NCBI RefSeq assembly: GCF_019890635.1
Contig: NZ_JAIOAB010000003.1
Coordinates: 124,001 to 188,000 of the forward strand
From: Streptomyces sennicomposti
GTDB taxonomy: Bacteria; Actinomycetota; Actinomycetes; Streptomycetales; Streptomycetaceae
Direction of reading: 5' to 3'
DNA: 64,000 nt
The position numbers and the translations under genes were made by a program. Under the pieces are notes generated by a model. It saw only the letters and a program-made list of their open reading frames with translations, was not told the origin of the DNA and searched no databases. Positions 26,177 through 39,903 of this stretch are shown piece after piece (position 1 is the first letter of the stretch; each line of letters starts with the position of its first letter).

Positions 26177-27283
26177 TCAGTCCTCGGACGAGTCCTCGTC
26201 GCCCGGCGCCGCGTCGCTCTCCGGGCGCGGACCGGCGCCCGGCCGAGGGTCGGTCTCGGGCCGCGGGTCCGCTCCGGGCCGCGGGTCCGCTCCGGGCCGC
26301 TGGTCCGTCTCCGTCTCCGGCTGCGTCCCCGGCTCCGGCTTCGGCGGCATCGGCGGCCGGGTGCGGCCGCCGCCGGGGCTGTCGCGCAGGTACGAGCCGT
26401 CGCCGCCGTCCGCCGTGGCGTGGCCGCCCGACGCGGGTCCGCCACCGTCCCGGCGCCGCAGATACCGCTCGAACTCGCGGGCGATCGCCTCGCCCGACGC
26501 CTCCGGCAGCTCGGCGGTGTCCCGGGCCTCCTCCAGCGTCTGCACGTACTCGGCGACCTCGCTGTCCTCGGCGGCCAGCTGGTCCACGCCCACCTGCCAG
26601 GCGCGCGCGTCCTCCGGCAGCTCGCCCAGCGGGACGCGCAGGTCGAGCAGGTCCTCCAGCCGGTTGAGCAGGGCCAGCGTGGCCTTCGGGTTGGGCGGCT
26701 GCGAGACGTAGTGCGGGACCGCCGCCCACAGCGAGACCGCCGGGACGCCGGCGTGCGTGCACGCCTCCTGGAGGACGCCCACGATGCCGGTGGGACCCTC
26801 GTACTTGGTCTCCTCCAGGTCCATCCGGCGGGCCAGGTCCGCGTCCGAGGTGGTCCCGCTGATCGGGACCGGACGCGTGTGCGGGGTGTCGCCGAGCAGG
26901 GCGCCCAGGACCACCACCAGCTCCACGCCGAGTTCGTGCGCGAAGCCCAGCAGCTCGTTGCAGAACGAGCGCCAGCGCATGGACGGTTCGATCCCGCGCA
27001 CCAGCACCAGGTCACGGGGTTTGTCGCCGCCGACCCGGACCACGGAGAGCCGCGTCGTCGGCCAGGTGATCTTGCGCACGCCGCCGTCCATGAACACCGT
27101 GGGGCGGTTGACCTGGAAGTCGTAGTAGTCCTCGGCGTCCAGCGCCGCGAACACCTCGCCCTTCCACTCCCGCTCCAGATGCGCGACCGCGGTCGAAGCG
27201 GCGTCGCCGGCATCGTTCCAGCCCTCGAACGCGGCCACCATGACCGGGTCGATCAGCTCGGGAACCCCCTCGAGCTCGATCAC
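26177..27283 (-). CDS. PAC2 family protein
   Basis: The 368-residue protein starts MIELEGVPELIDPVMVAAFE and carries the PAC2 domain over about residues 10-230 (AFEGWNDAGDAAS, VVLGALLGDTPHTRPVPISG). Relatives include eukaryotic proteasome assembly chaperone 2, but the bacterial function is unknown. The C-terminal ~80 residues are Pro/Gly/Asp-rich with RPGADP/RPETDP repeats, and the last residues are acidic. The GTG at 27283 follows AAGGAGG at about 7 nt. It lies on the same strand as, and 375 nt beyond, the glycerol operon. Confidence 0.87.
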   Translation of the reverse strand: MIELEGVPELIDPVMVAAFEGWNDAGDAASTAVAHLEREWKGEVFAALDAEDYYDFQVNRPTVFMDGGVRKITWPTTRLSVVRVGGDKPRDLVLVRGIEPSMRWRSFCNELLGFAHELGVELVVVLGALLGDTPHTRPVPISGTTSDADLARRMDLEETKYEGPTGIVGVLQEACTHAGVPAVSLWAAVPHYVSQPPNPKATLALLNRLEDLLDLRVPLGELPEDARAWQVGVDQLAAEDSEVAEYVQTLEEARDTAELPEASGEAIAREFERYLRRRDGGGPASGGHATADGGDGSYLRDSPGGGRTRPPMPPKPEPGTQPETETDQRPGADPRPGADPRPETDPRPGAGPRPESDAAPGDEDSSED

Positions 27284-27658
27284 CCAGCGCCTCCTTCCGA
27301 CGTGCCCTCGCCTGACCCACCAACCTTACGGCGTTCGGCGGGGGCGTCCGCAGCCCCCGTGCACGGGGGAGTGAACGCATCACTACCCGTACGGGCCACC
27401 CGAACACCCATGATCGCCGATCCCAGACCTTCCGGTCGCCACGGGCCCCGGACCCGGGCCGGCTGACCCCCCGTCACCCCGCGGCCCCCGGTCCGCCGCC
27501 GCGCGCCGGACCGGCCCAAGCGGCCCCGTGACCAGGGCGGCTGACGCCCCGTGAGGCGGCCCGCGCAAGCGGGACCCGGCTCACGCGGGCGCGCCGGAGG
27601 GCCGGCTCCCCGTGCGGAGGGAGCCGGCCCCGTACCGGTGACCGGGGTCACCCGGCGG
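27284..27658. other. Intergenic gap between glpD and the PAC2 gene
   Basis: No gene is supported. The right part contains the glpD-side hairpin (27599-27630); the left part holds the PAC2 ribosome binding site and presumably its promoter. The middle is GC-rich with no structure I can name. Confidence 0.6.
27599..27630 (-). terminator. Terminator hairpin of the glycerol operon
   Basis: Arms 27599-27610 and 27619-27630 pair perfectly over 12 bp with an 8-nt loop. It lies about 30 nt past the glpD stop on the minus strand. Confidence 0.75.
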
Positions 27659-29275
27659 TCACCTGCCGTCGAGCAGCCCCTGCACCTTCGCCCGGACCTC
27701 GTCCGTGGCCAGACCGCGGATCGTCAGCGTCGTACGGCGGCGCAGCACGTCGTCCGCCGTCTCGGCCCACTCGTGGTCGCGGGCCCAGACGACCTGCGCC
27801 CAGATCTCCGGGGCATCCGGGTGGACCCGCTCGCCCAGCTCCGGGTTCTCGTTCGCCAGCCGGGCGATGTCGAAGGCCAGCGAGCCGTAGTGCGTGGCCA
27901 GGTGCCGGGCGGTGTCCGGCGCCATCCGCGGGCCGGGCGCCGGGCGGTCCACCAGCAGCCGGTGGGCGACCGCGCGCGGGTTGGCGATGCCCGGCAGCGG
28001 CAGCTTCTTCGGCAGCGTCGAGATCGGCTCGAAGTCGTCGCCGAGCGGGTGGCCGGGCAGCTCCTCCAGCTTCTTCATCACCGTGCGGCCGATGTGCCGG
28101 AAGGTGGTCCACTTGCCGCCCGCCACGGACAGCATCCCGCCCTTGCCCTCGGTCACCACCGTCTCGCGCTTGGCCTTGGCGGTGTCGCCGGGACCGCCCG
28201 GCAGCACCCGCAGACCGGCGAAGGCGTAGGTGATCAGGTCCCGCTGGAGCTGCTGGTCCCGGACGGAGAACGCGGCCTCGTCCAGGATCTGGGCTATGTC
28301 CTTGTCATTGACGGACACGTCCGCCGGGTCGCCCTCGTACTCCTCGTCGGTGGTGCCGAGCAGCAGCATGTCCTCCCAGGGGAGGGCGAAGGTGATGCGG
28401 TACTTGTCGATCGGGGTGGCCAGCGCGGCCTTCCACGGCGCGGTCCGCTTCAGGACCAGGTGCGCGCCCTTGGACAGGCGGATGGACGGCGCGGCCTTCG
28501 GGTCCTCCATGCGGCGCAGGTGGTCCACCCACGGGCCGGTGGCGTTCAGCACCAGACGGGCGTTCACGCCGAACTCGTCGCCGGAGAGCCGGTCGCGCAG
28601 CTCCGCGCCCGTCACCCGGCCCTTGGTGAACCGCAGCCCGGTCACCTCGGCGTGGTTGAGGACGACCGCGCCCGCCTCGACGGCCGCGCGGACCGTCATC
28701 AGCGCCATGCGCGCGTCGTTCATCTGGTCGTCGCCGTAGACGGCCACGGCCCTGAGGTTCTCGGTGCGCAGCTCGGGCACGTCCTGCGCCGCCTTGGCGG
28801 GGGAGAGCAGGTGGCCCACGCCGTCGCCGAACGCGGAGAGCGCGGAGTAGGCGAACACGCCCGCACCGAGCTTCGCCGCGCCGTGCGGCCCGCCCTTGTA
28901 CACGGGGAGGTAGAAGGTGAGCGGGTTCGCCAGGTGGGGGGCCACCTGGCGGGAGACCGCACGGCGCTCGAAGTGGTTCTCCGCCACCAGCTTCACCGCG
29001 CCGGTCTGCAGGTAGCGCAGACCGCCGTGCAGGAGCTTGGAGGAGGCGGAGGAGGTGGCGCCGGCGAAGTCGCCGGCGTCGACCAGGGCCACCCTGAGGC
29101 CGGACTGCGCGGCGTGCCAGGCGGTGGAGATGCCCAGGATGCCGCCGCCGATCACGAGGAGGTCGTACGTCGCCTTGGAGAGCTGCTCCCGGGTCTCGGC
29201 ACGGCTCGGGTTGGAGCCGGAGGCCGGGTGCGTCCCCAGGGCAGGCACGGACTGCAGGGTGGACTGACTGGTCAT
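27659..29275 (-). CDS. glpD: Aerobic glycerol-3-phosphate dehydrogenase
   Basis: The 538-residue FAD enzyme oxidises sn-glycerol 3-phosphate to dihydroxyacetone phosphate at the membrane and passes electrons to menaquinone. The FAD Rossmann motif is at residues 38-50 (DLLVIGGGILGIS), followed by the SSKLLHGGLRYL stretch typical of GlpD; the DAO C-terminal domain is present (about 420-538). It is the third gene of the glpF-glpK-glpD (gylCAB) operon, 9 nt after glpK, and should be induced by glycerol through GylR. Confidence 0.96.
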   Translation of the reverse strand: MTSQSTLQSVPALGTHPASGSNPSRAETREQLSKATYDLLVIGGGILGISTAWHAAQSGLRVALVDAGDFAGATSSASSKLLHGGLRYLQTGAVKLVAENHFERRAVSRQVAPHLANPLTFYLPVYKGGPHGAAKLGAGVFAYSALSAFGDGVGHLLSPAKAAQDVPELRTENLRAVAVYGDDQMNDARMALMTVRAAVEAGAVVLNHAEVTGLRFTKGRVTGAELRDRLSGDEFGVNARLVLNATGPWVDHLRRMEDPKAAPSIRLSKGAHLVLKRTAPWKAALATPIDKYRITFALPWEDMLLLGTTDEEYEGDPADVSVNDKDIAQILDEAAFSVRDQQLQRDLITYAFAGLRVLPGGPGDTAKAKRETVVTEGKGGMLSVAGGKWTTFRHIGRTVMKKLEELPGHPLGDDFEPISTLPKKLPLPGIANPRAVAHRLLVDRPAPGPRMAPDTARHLATHYGSLAFDIARLANENPELGERVHPDAPEIWAQVVWARDHEWAETADDVLRRRTTLTIRGLATDEVRAKVQGLLDGR

Positions 29276-29284
29276 TGCGGTTTC

Positions 29285-30823
<1,539 letters not shown>

Positions 30824-30918
30824 TGTCTGCTCCTGGGGTCCGTGTGGCTGTGGTGCGGTGGATACGGCGGTGCGGTCGGGGCCGGCGTCCGGGGCCTTCG
30901 CCGCGGACGCCGTGCTCG

Positions 30919-31713
30919 TCAGGCGAAGGCGATGTTGTAGATGCCTGCGCCGATGGCGCCGCCGATCAGCGGGCCGACCACCGGGATCCAGGCGTAGCCC
31001 CAGTCGGAGCCGCCCTTGTTGGGCAGCGGCAGCAGGGCGTGCACGATGCGGGGGCCCAGGTCACGGGCGGGGTTGATGGCGTAGCCGGTGGGGCCGCCCA
31101 GGGACAGGCCGATGGCGACGACCACGAGCGCGGTGATCAGACCGCCGAGGGGGCCGAGGCCGTTGCCGCTGTCGTTCAGGCCCTGGGTGAGGACCGCCAG
31201 GATCAGCACGACGGTGCCGATGATCTCCGTGGCGAGGTTCTGCACCGCGTTGCGGATCTCCGGGCCGGTGGAGAAGATCCCGAGGACCGGGCCGGCGCCC
31301 TTCTCCTGCGCCTCGACGGCCTTGGCGGAGGTGGACTGCGCGCCCGGGCCGCCGACGATCTCCTTGTCGGTCAGGTGCGCCTGGAACTGGCCGTAGTAGG
31401 CGAGCCACACCAGCGTCGCGCCGATCAGCGCGCCCAGCAGCTGGCCGCCGATGTAGGTCGGCACATTGGTCCAGTCGCTGTCCTTGATGGCGAGGGCCAC
31501 CGTCACGGCGGGGTTGAGATGGGCGCCCGAGAGCGGGCCGGAGACGTAGACGGCCGTCATCACGGCGAAACCCCACCCGAAGGCGATGGCGAGCCAGCCG
31601 GCGTTACGGGCCTTGGAGGCCTTCAAGGTGACGGCGGCGCAGACGCCGCCGCCGAGCAGGATGAGTATGGCGGTACCGATGGTCTCGCCGATGAAGATGT
31701 CGGAGCTGGACAC
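30919..31713 (-). CDS. glpF: Glycerol facilitator (MIP/aquaporin family)
   Basis: The 264-residue channel has six membrane segments and the two half-helices NPA at 67-69 (AHLNPAVT) and 214-216. The second is followed by Arg217-Asp218, the residue pair that marks glycerol-conducting members. A soluble insert (about residues 118-145, Ala/Glu/Lys-rich) lengthens the loop between the halves. The GTG at 31713 follows AAAGGAG at 7 nt. It is the first gene of the glycerol operon and has a long leader containing a GylR operator candidate. Confidence 0.95.
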   Translation of the reverse strand: MSSSDIFIGETIGTAILILLGGGVCAAVTLKASKARNAGWLAIAFGWGFAVMTAVYVSGPLSGAHLNPAVTVALAIKDSDWTNVPTYIGGQLLGALIGATLVWLAYYGQFQAHLTDKEIVGGPGAQSTSAKAVEAQEKGAGPVLGIFSTGPEIRNAVQNLATEIIGTVVLILAVLTQGLNDSGNGLGPLGGLITALVVVAIGLSLGGPTGYAINPARDLGPRIVHALLPLPNKGGSDWGYAWIPVVGPLIGGAIGAGIYNIAFA

Positions 31714-31840
31714 CCGCGACTCCTTTGTCCTTCGTCCAGGGGTAGCCGAACCCCGGGTCCCGCCGGGGGTCTGGCGCCCTCAGGGGTGAGAGCGATTCCG
31801 GCCTCTGGCGTTGTCACACTCTAACGCGTATTGCCGCAAG

Positions 31841-31857
31841 GTGTTCGACAATGCCGA
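31841..31857 (+). promoter_or_regulatory. GylR operator candidate upstream of glpF
   Basis: GTGTTCGACAATGCCGA matches 16 of 17 bases of the minus-strand site at 32965-32981 upstream of gylR. A pair of near-identical sites at the two promoters a GylR-type IclR regulator is known to control is strong internal evidence for an operator. Confidence 0.65.
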
Positions 31858-31981
31858 CCGATGGACGCGAGTCTCACCCGCCACCTCATGGGCGTCAAGA
31901 GTTCTGTTGTCGAAAGCACGATCGTTACTGATCGGCCACCGCGCGGCGGCGCCGTCCGGGCCCACCGGGCATGCGAGAAGA

Positions 31982-32005
31982 CCGGTACGGCGACTGCCGT
32001 ACCGG
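31982..32005 (-). terminator. Hairpin downstream of gylR
   Basis: Arms 31982-31991 and 31996-32005 form a perfect 10-bp stem with a GACT loop, about 140 nt past the gylR stop. Confidence 0.45.
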
Positions 32006-32143
32006 CCCGGAGGGACGGGGTACCGACGGGGTACCGCCCGGTAAGGCGAGAGCGGGGGGCTCCCGCGCGCGGGGGGACGCCGGAGCGTTCGTAGGGCCGC
32101 GGCGAGGCCGCCGTACGGCCGCGCCGATGCCGCCGTACGGGAC

Positions 32144-32908
32144 TCAGAAGCGCCCGGCGCCCAGGTCCCGGGAGACCGCGCGGGCGCAGTCGCGCACCGC
32201 GGCGATCAGCTCGGGGCGCAGCTCGCCGTCCGGCCGCACCCGCTCCACGGCGCCCGTGATGCCGACCGCGCCCACCGGCATCCGCCGCCGGTCGTGGATG
32301 GGCGCCGCGATGGACGCGACGCCCTCCCAGGTCTCCTCCACGTCGGCCGCGTAACCCCGCGCGCGCGTGAGGTCGAGGATGTGCTCGAAGTCCTCGACGC
32401 CGCACACGGTGCGGTCCGTGAACACCTTGCGCTCGGCCTCCAGCGCCTCGCTGTGCGCCACCGGGTCGTACGCCGACAGCACCTTGCCGAGCGCGGTGGA
32501 GTGCAGCGGCTGCATCGCCCCGATCTCCAGCACCTGCCGGCTGTCGTCCGGGCGGAAGACGTGGTGCACGATCAGCACCCCCTGCTGGTGCAGAACGCCC
32601 AGGTAGACGCTCTCGCCGCTCGAGCGCGCGAGGTCGTCGGCCCATACGAGGGCGCGCGCCCGCAGTTCGTGCACGTCGAGGTAGGTGGTGCCCAGGCGCA
32701 GCAGCTCCGCGCCCAGCTGGTAGCGCCCGGAGGCGTCGTCCTGTTCGACGAAACCCTCCTGCTGGAGGGTGCGCAGTATGCCGTGCGCGGTGCCTTTGGC
32801 GAGGCCCAGCGACGAGGCGATGTCCGACAGGCCGAGCCGTCGCTCGCCGCCCGCGAGCAGCCGCAGCATCGCGGCCGCCCGTTCGAGCGACTGGATGTTC
32901 CGTGCCAT
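32144..32908 (-). CDS. gylR: IclR-family glycerol operon regulator GylR
   Basis: The 254-residue regulator has an N-terminal winged helix (about 5-70: LERAAAMLRLLAGGERRLGL, then the LAKGTAHGILRTLQQEGFVE recognition region) and an IclR effector-binding domain (about 80-250). Its position upstream of and codirectional with glpF-glpK-glpD matches GylR of S. coelicolor, which represses the operon and itself and responds to glycerol 3-phosphate. I preferred the ATG at 32908, with AGGA upstream, to one at 32971, because the extension would run into the operator-like site. Confidence 0.94.
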   Translation of the reverse strand: MARNIQSLERAAAMLRLLAGGERRLGLSDIASSLGLAKGTAHGILRTLQQEGFVEQDDASGRYQLGAELLRLGTTYLDVHELRARALVWADDLARSSGESVYLGVLHQQGVLIVHHVFRPDDSRQVLEIGAMQPLHSTALGKVLSAYDPVAHSEALEAERKVFTDRTVCGVEDFEHILDLTRARGYAADVEETWEGVASIAAPIHDRRRMPVGAVGITGAVERVRPDGELRPELIAAVRDCARAVSRDLGAGRF

Positions 32909-33215
32909 CGCCGTCCTGCCCTCCGTCCCCTTCGGCCGCCGACGGTGATCTCGTCTACCGCCGTTCGGCAATGTCGAACACTACCGGTCGATGCCGACTC
33001 ACCGCTAATGGTCGGTCGACACCTGTTACGTCGTCCGTCGCCTCGACGTGACGCGGGTGCCATCCTCGTCCGCCCCGTGGACGCCCTGAACATCAGGGCC
33101 CGGCCCCCGCTACGCTTGCGGCGTGCACCGTCCCCGGACAGCTCCGCGCCGAGCGCGCGCAGCCGCCCGGGGAAGACGCAAAGCCGACAGCCGTCGCACC
33201 TAAGGGAGCCCCTTC
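32909..33215. other. Divergent promoter region of gylR and metH
   Basis: This gap holds both promoters. The gylR half has the operator-like site at 32965-32981. The metH half (about 33010-33200) is GC-rich leader sequence; I looked for a cobalamin-riboswitch B12 box and for SAH or SAM riboswitch cores and found no convincing match. Confidence 0.6.
32965..32981 (-). promoter_or_regulatory. GylR operator candidate upstream of gylR
   Basis: On the minus strand it reads GTGTTCGACATTGCCGA, differing at one base from the site before glpF. It lies 57-73 nt upstream of the gylR start, a good place for autoregulation. Confidence 0.65.
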
Positions 33216-36734
<3,519 letters not shown>

Positions 36735-37060
36735 AGCACTCCGGGAGGCGGCGCGCCGGATCACGAGGTCCGTCGCCCGCCGCCCGGCCTCGGGCACCAG
36801 ACGACGTGCGCTCTTCCCGTCCGGCGTCCGGCCATGACGCCCACCGTCCGGCGCGCGAGCCGGGCCACGGCGCTCATGGTGCCCTGGCCGCCCGGTGTCC
36901 GCCCACCCCCGTTCCGCGTCCGGCGAACGGGGGTACGCGGAGGCGCCTCGCGTCGTCCCTGAGCCGTTCGTACCGATCACGTCGTACACTGGTCGGTCCA
37001 CTGCAGGCCGGTTCCCCGCGCGGGAACCGGCCTGCTCGTCCCTCAAGGAGGTGCGCCCGG
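36735..37060. other. Gap between metH and the HAD phosphatase gene
   Basis: No gene is supported. The main feature is the perfect hairpin at 37003-37035 just ahead of the HAD gene ribosome binding site. A TACACT hexamer near 36985 could be a -10 box, which would place the hairpin in the transcribed leader. Confidence 0.55.
37003..37035 (+). terminator. Perfect 14-bp leader hairpin before the HAD gene
   Basis: Arms 37003-37016 and 37022-37035 are perfectly complementary with a 5-nt loop; TCGTCCCTC follows and then AAGGAGG at 37045. It could end metH transcription or attenuate the HAD gene; the position 25 nt before the start codon favours a leader role. Confidence 0.6.
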
Positions 37061-37762
37061 ATGACCAGTACGGTCCCCGCGCTCGGAACCCGGTACCCGG
37101 AAGGCTCAGCTCTCCAGGCCGTGCTCCTCGACATGGACGGCACCCTGGTGGACACGGAGGGCTTCTGGTGGGAGGTCGAGGTCGCGGTGTTCGCCGCTCT
37201 CGGACACACCCTGGACGAGGCCTGGAGACACGTCGTCGTCGGCGGTCCCATGACCCGCAGCGCCGGCTTCCTGATCGAGGCCACCGGCGCCGCCGTCACC
37301 CTCGCCGAGCTGACCGTGCTGCTCAACCAGGGCTTCGAGGAGCGCATCGGGGGCGCCGTGCCGCTGATGCCGGGCGCCGCGCGCCTGCTGTCCGAGCTGT
37401 CGGCGCACCAGATCCCCACCGCCCTGGTCTCCGCCTCCCACCGGCGCATCATCGACCGCGTCCTGGCCGCGCTCGGCCCCCAGCACTTCGCCCTGTCCGT
37501 CGCCGGCGACGAGGTGGCCCGCACCAAGCCGCACCCCGACCCGTATCTGCTGGCCGCCACCCGCCTGGGCGTGGACCCGGCCCGGTGCGCGGTCGTCGAG
37601 GACACCGCGACCGGCGTCGCCGCGGCCGAGGCGGCCGGCTGCCATGTGGTCGCCGTGCCATCCATCGCCCCCATCGCCCCCGCCCACCGGCGCACGGTCG
37701 TCACCTCGCTGGAAGAGGTGGACCTGCCCTTCCTGCACGGCCTGATGACGCACACGTGTTAG
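37061..37762 (+). CDS. HAD-superfamily hydrolase (phosphoglycolate-phosphatase/beta-phosphoglucomutase-like)
   Basis: The 233-residue enzyme has the four HAD motifs: DMDGTLVDTE (nucleophile Asp24, Asp26), ALVSAS (Thr/Ser motif II), the Lys in ARTKPHPDPYL, and the acidic VVEDTATGVAAAEAAG. It has the small helical cap of subfamily IA. The substrate is a phosphorylated sugar or small metabolite and cannot be specified. The ATG at 37061 follows a strong AAGGAGG, 9 nt away. Confidence 0.9.
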   Translation: MTSTVPALGTRYPEGSALQAVLLDMDGTLVDTEGFWWEVEVAVFAALGHTLDEAWRHVVVGGPMTRSAGFLIEATGAAVTLAELTVLLNQGFEERIGGAVPLMPGAARLLSELSAHQIPTALVSASHRRIIDRVLAALGPQHFALSVAGDEVARTKPHPDPYLLAATRLGVDPARCAVVEDTATGVAAAEAAGCHVVAVPSIAPIAPAHRRTVVTSLEEVDLPFLHGLMTHTC

Positions 37763-38183
37763 CCGGCCGCAGGGCGTACGGGGTGTGCCGGACCGCCCCT
37801 CCGGCGCGCCCCGGAAAACACGCGAAACGCGCCGGACGGCTGAATTCCGCTACGGCTGCGCAGAGTTGTCGAGGTGACGTTCATCACTTGAATTAGGGTC
37901 GACAGGAAGGGGTGGATGTGCTTCCGGCCCCCTTTCCGGCGGGGGGCGCGTGCCCTTGTGTCCCGTTTGGTGAGACGCTGCACGAATCCTTCCACTGGCG
38001 CGTTTTCGGTGTGTCCACACCCGGTTCCGCTGTGTGATGGCACCCCGCCTCCGGCGGCCGGGAGCCGCCGCGCGGGCGCGGACTAATCTCGTCGCGAGTA
38101 CATCGAACCAACCCCGTGATCCGCCGCGACACACCCTCAGCACGCCGGGTACACGGACCTGACAGCCCTGGAGAAACCCGAGC
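37763..38183. other. Long upstream region of the solute-binding protein gene
   Basis: No gene is supported in either strand. There is an unusually AT-rich patch (about 37850-37900) with a TTGAATTAGGGT segment; TAGGGT could be a -10 box, in which case the leader is about 280 nt. I see no recognisable riboswitch. Confidence 0.5.
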
Positions 38184-39788
38184 ATGAACCGCAAGACTTT
38201 GGTGCTGCCGGCCGTCGTCGGCCTGCTCGCGCCGGTACTCGCCGCGTGCGGCGGGTCCGACAGCGGAAGCGACAGCGGTGACGCCATCGTCGTCGGCACC
38301 ACGGACCGGTTCACCGCCTCCGAGGACGCACCGGCCCCCCTCGACCCGGCCTTCGCCTACGACGTCGGCACCTGGAACATCCTGCGCCAGACCGTGCAGA
38401 CCCTGATGATCCAGCCCAAGGGCGACGGCGACCCCGTCCCCGAGGCGGCCGAGAAGTGCGGCTTCACCGACACCGGCAACGAGCGCTACGCCTGCACCCT
38501 GCGTGACGGCCTGGAGTTCGCCAACGGCGACAAGGTCACCGCCGCGGACGTGAAGTACTCCATCGACCGCGCCCGCGCCATCAACGCCGACACCCAGGTC
38601 GCCGGCCTGCTCTCCACCGTCGACACGGTCGAGACGCAGGGCGACCGCGAGGTCATCTTCCACCTCAACACCGCCGACGCCACCTTCCCGTACAAGCTGA
38701 CGACGCCCGTCGCGGGCATCGTCAACCCCAAGAACTACGAGAAGAACAAGCTGCGCGACGGCTTCGAGGTGGACGGCTCCGGCCCGTACACGATGAAGGC
38801 GGACGTCAAGAACGACGAGATGGTCGACGCCGTCTTCACCAAGAACCCCAAGTACAAGGGGACGCTGCAGCTCAACAACGACAAGGTGCAGATCCGCTCC
38901 TTCGCGGACGCCGACGCCATGGGAGCCGCCCTGGACAAGGGCGACATCGACGTCATGACCCGCACCATGTCACCCGAGCAGATCAAGAAGCTCTCCAACG
39001 ACTCCGGCGGCAACATCGACCTCGTCGAGATGCCCGGCCTGGAGATCCGCTACCTCGGCTTCAACACCGACGCGGCCAGCGTCGAGGACAAGGCCGTCCG
39101 CCAGGCCATGGCGCAGATCATCAACCGCAGCGCGCTGGTCGCCAAGGTCTACGGCACCCAGGCCGAGCCGCTGTACTCGCTGGTCCCGGCCACCGTCACC
39201 GGCCACTCCAACTCCTTCTTCAACCAGTACGGCGACCCCAGCGACAGCAAGGCGCGCACGCTGCTGAAGAAGGCCGGCATCACCACCCCGGTGAAGCTCA
39301 CGCTGCACTACACGACCGACCACTACGGCTCGGCGTCCAAGCAGGAGTTCCAGATCCTGCAGCAGCAGCTCAACGCCAGCGGCCTGTTCGACGTCAGCAT
39401 CGAGGGCACCGAGTGGAAGACCTTCCACCCGGCCGAGCTGAAGGGCTCCTACGACGTCTACGGGATGGGCTGGTTCCCCGACTTCCCGGACGCCGACAAC
39501 TTCCTCGCGCCGTTCCTCGACAAGGGCAACTTCCTCAACTCGCCCTACAACAACGCCAAGATCCGCAACCAGCTGATCCCGCAGTCCCGCCGCCAGGCCG
39601 ACCGGCTCTCCGCCTCCAGCAGCCTGACGGAGATCCAGGAGGCCGTCGCCGACGACGTCCCGGTGCTGCCGCTGTGGCAGGGCAAGCAGTACATCGCGGC
39701 CCGCGACGACATCACGGGCGCGGCCTACGCCCTCAACTCCTCCTCGACGCTGCAGCTGTGGCAGCTCGGCCGGGGCGTGAGCAGCTGA
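38184..39788 (+). CDS. ABC-transporter peptide-type solute-binding lipoprotein
   Basis: The 534-residue precursor has a lipoprotein signal with the lipobox LAAC (Cys22) followed by a Gly/Ser/Asp linker, then a family 5 extracellular solute-binding fold (SBP_bac_5; dipeptide, oligopeptide or nickel type), including the LRDGLEFANGDKVTAADVKYS segment. It is an orphan: no permease or ATPase gene flanks it, so it must serve a transporter encoded elsewhere or act as a surface sensor. A very strong terminator follows directly. Confidence 0.92.
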   Translation: MNRKTLVLPAVVGLLAPVLAACGGSDSGSDSGDAIVVGTTDRFTASEDAPAPLDPAFAYDVGTWNILRQTVQTLMIQPKGDGDPVPEAAEKCGFTDTGNERYACTLRDGLEFANGDKVTAADVKYSIDRARAINADTQVAGLLSTVDTVETQGDREVIFHLNTADATFPYKLTTPVAGIVNPKNYEKNKLRDGFEVDGSGPYTMKADVKNDEMVDAVFTKNPKYKGTLQLNNDKVQIRSFADADAMGAALDKGDIDVMTRTMSPEQIKKLSNDSGGNIDLVEMPGLEIRYLGFNTDAASVEDKAVRQAMAQIINRSALVAKVYGTQAEPLYSLVPATVTGHSNSFFNQYGDPSDSKARTLLKKAGITTPVKLTLHYTTDHYGSASKQEFQILQQQLNASGLFDVSIEGTEWKTFHPAELKGSYDVYGMGWFPDFPDADNFLAPFLDKGNFLNSPYNNAKIRNQLIPQSRRQADRLSASSSLTEIQEAVADDVPVLPLWQGKQYIAARDDITGAAYALNSSSTLQLWQLGRGVSS

Positions 39789-39804
39789 CGCCGCATCACC
39801 CGTA

Positions 39805-39853
39805 CGAGCGAGGGCGCCCCTCCCGGAACTCCGGGAGGGGCGCCCTCGCTCGT
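39805..39853. terminator. Strong bidirectional hairpin after the solute-binding protein gene
   Basis: Arms 39805-39828 and 39831-39853 form a stem of more than 20 bp with a minimal loop. It lies between the lipoprotein stop and the convergent response regulator. Confidence 0.9.
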
Positions 39854-39903
39854 GTCGGCAGTCGCACCGGCCGGTCGCCGAGGAGCCGTACCGGTGCGGG
39901 CCG

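Larger units (their letters stand above)
31714..32143. other. Regulatory gap between glpF and gylR
   Basis: No gene is supported. The glpF-proximal part should hold the operon promoter(s) and contains the operator-like site at 31841. The distal part carries a hairpin that fits the end of gylR. Confidence 0.7.

Noticed and set aside
33010-33215. Possible cobalamin, SAM or SAH riboswitch upstream of metH
   Set aside because: No B12 box and no clear SAH or SAM core could be identified by eye. A covariance-model search of this span would settle it.
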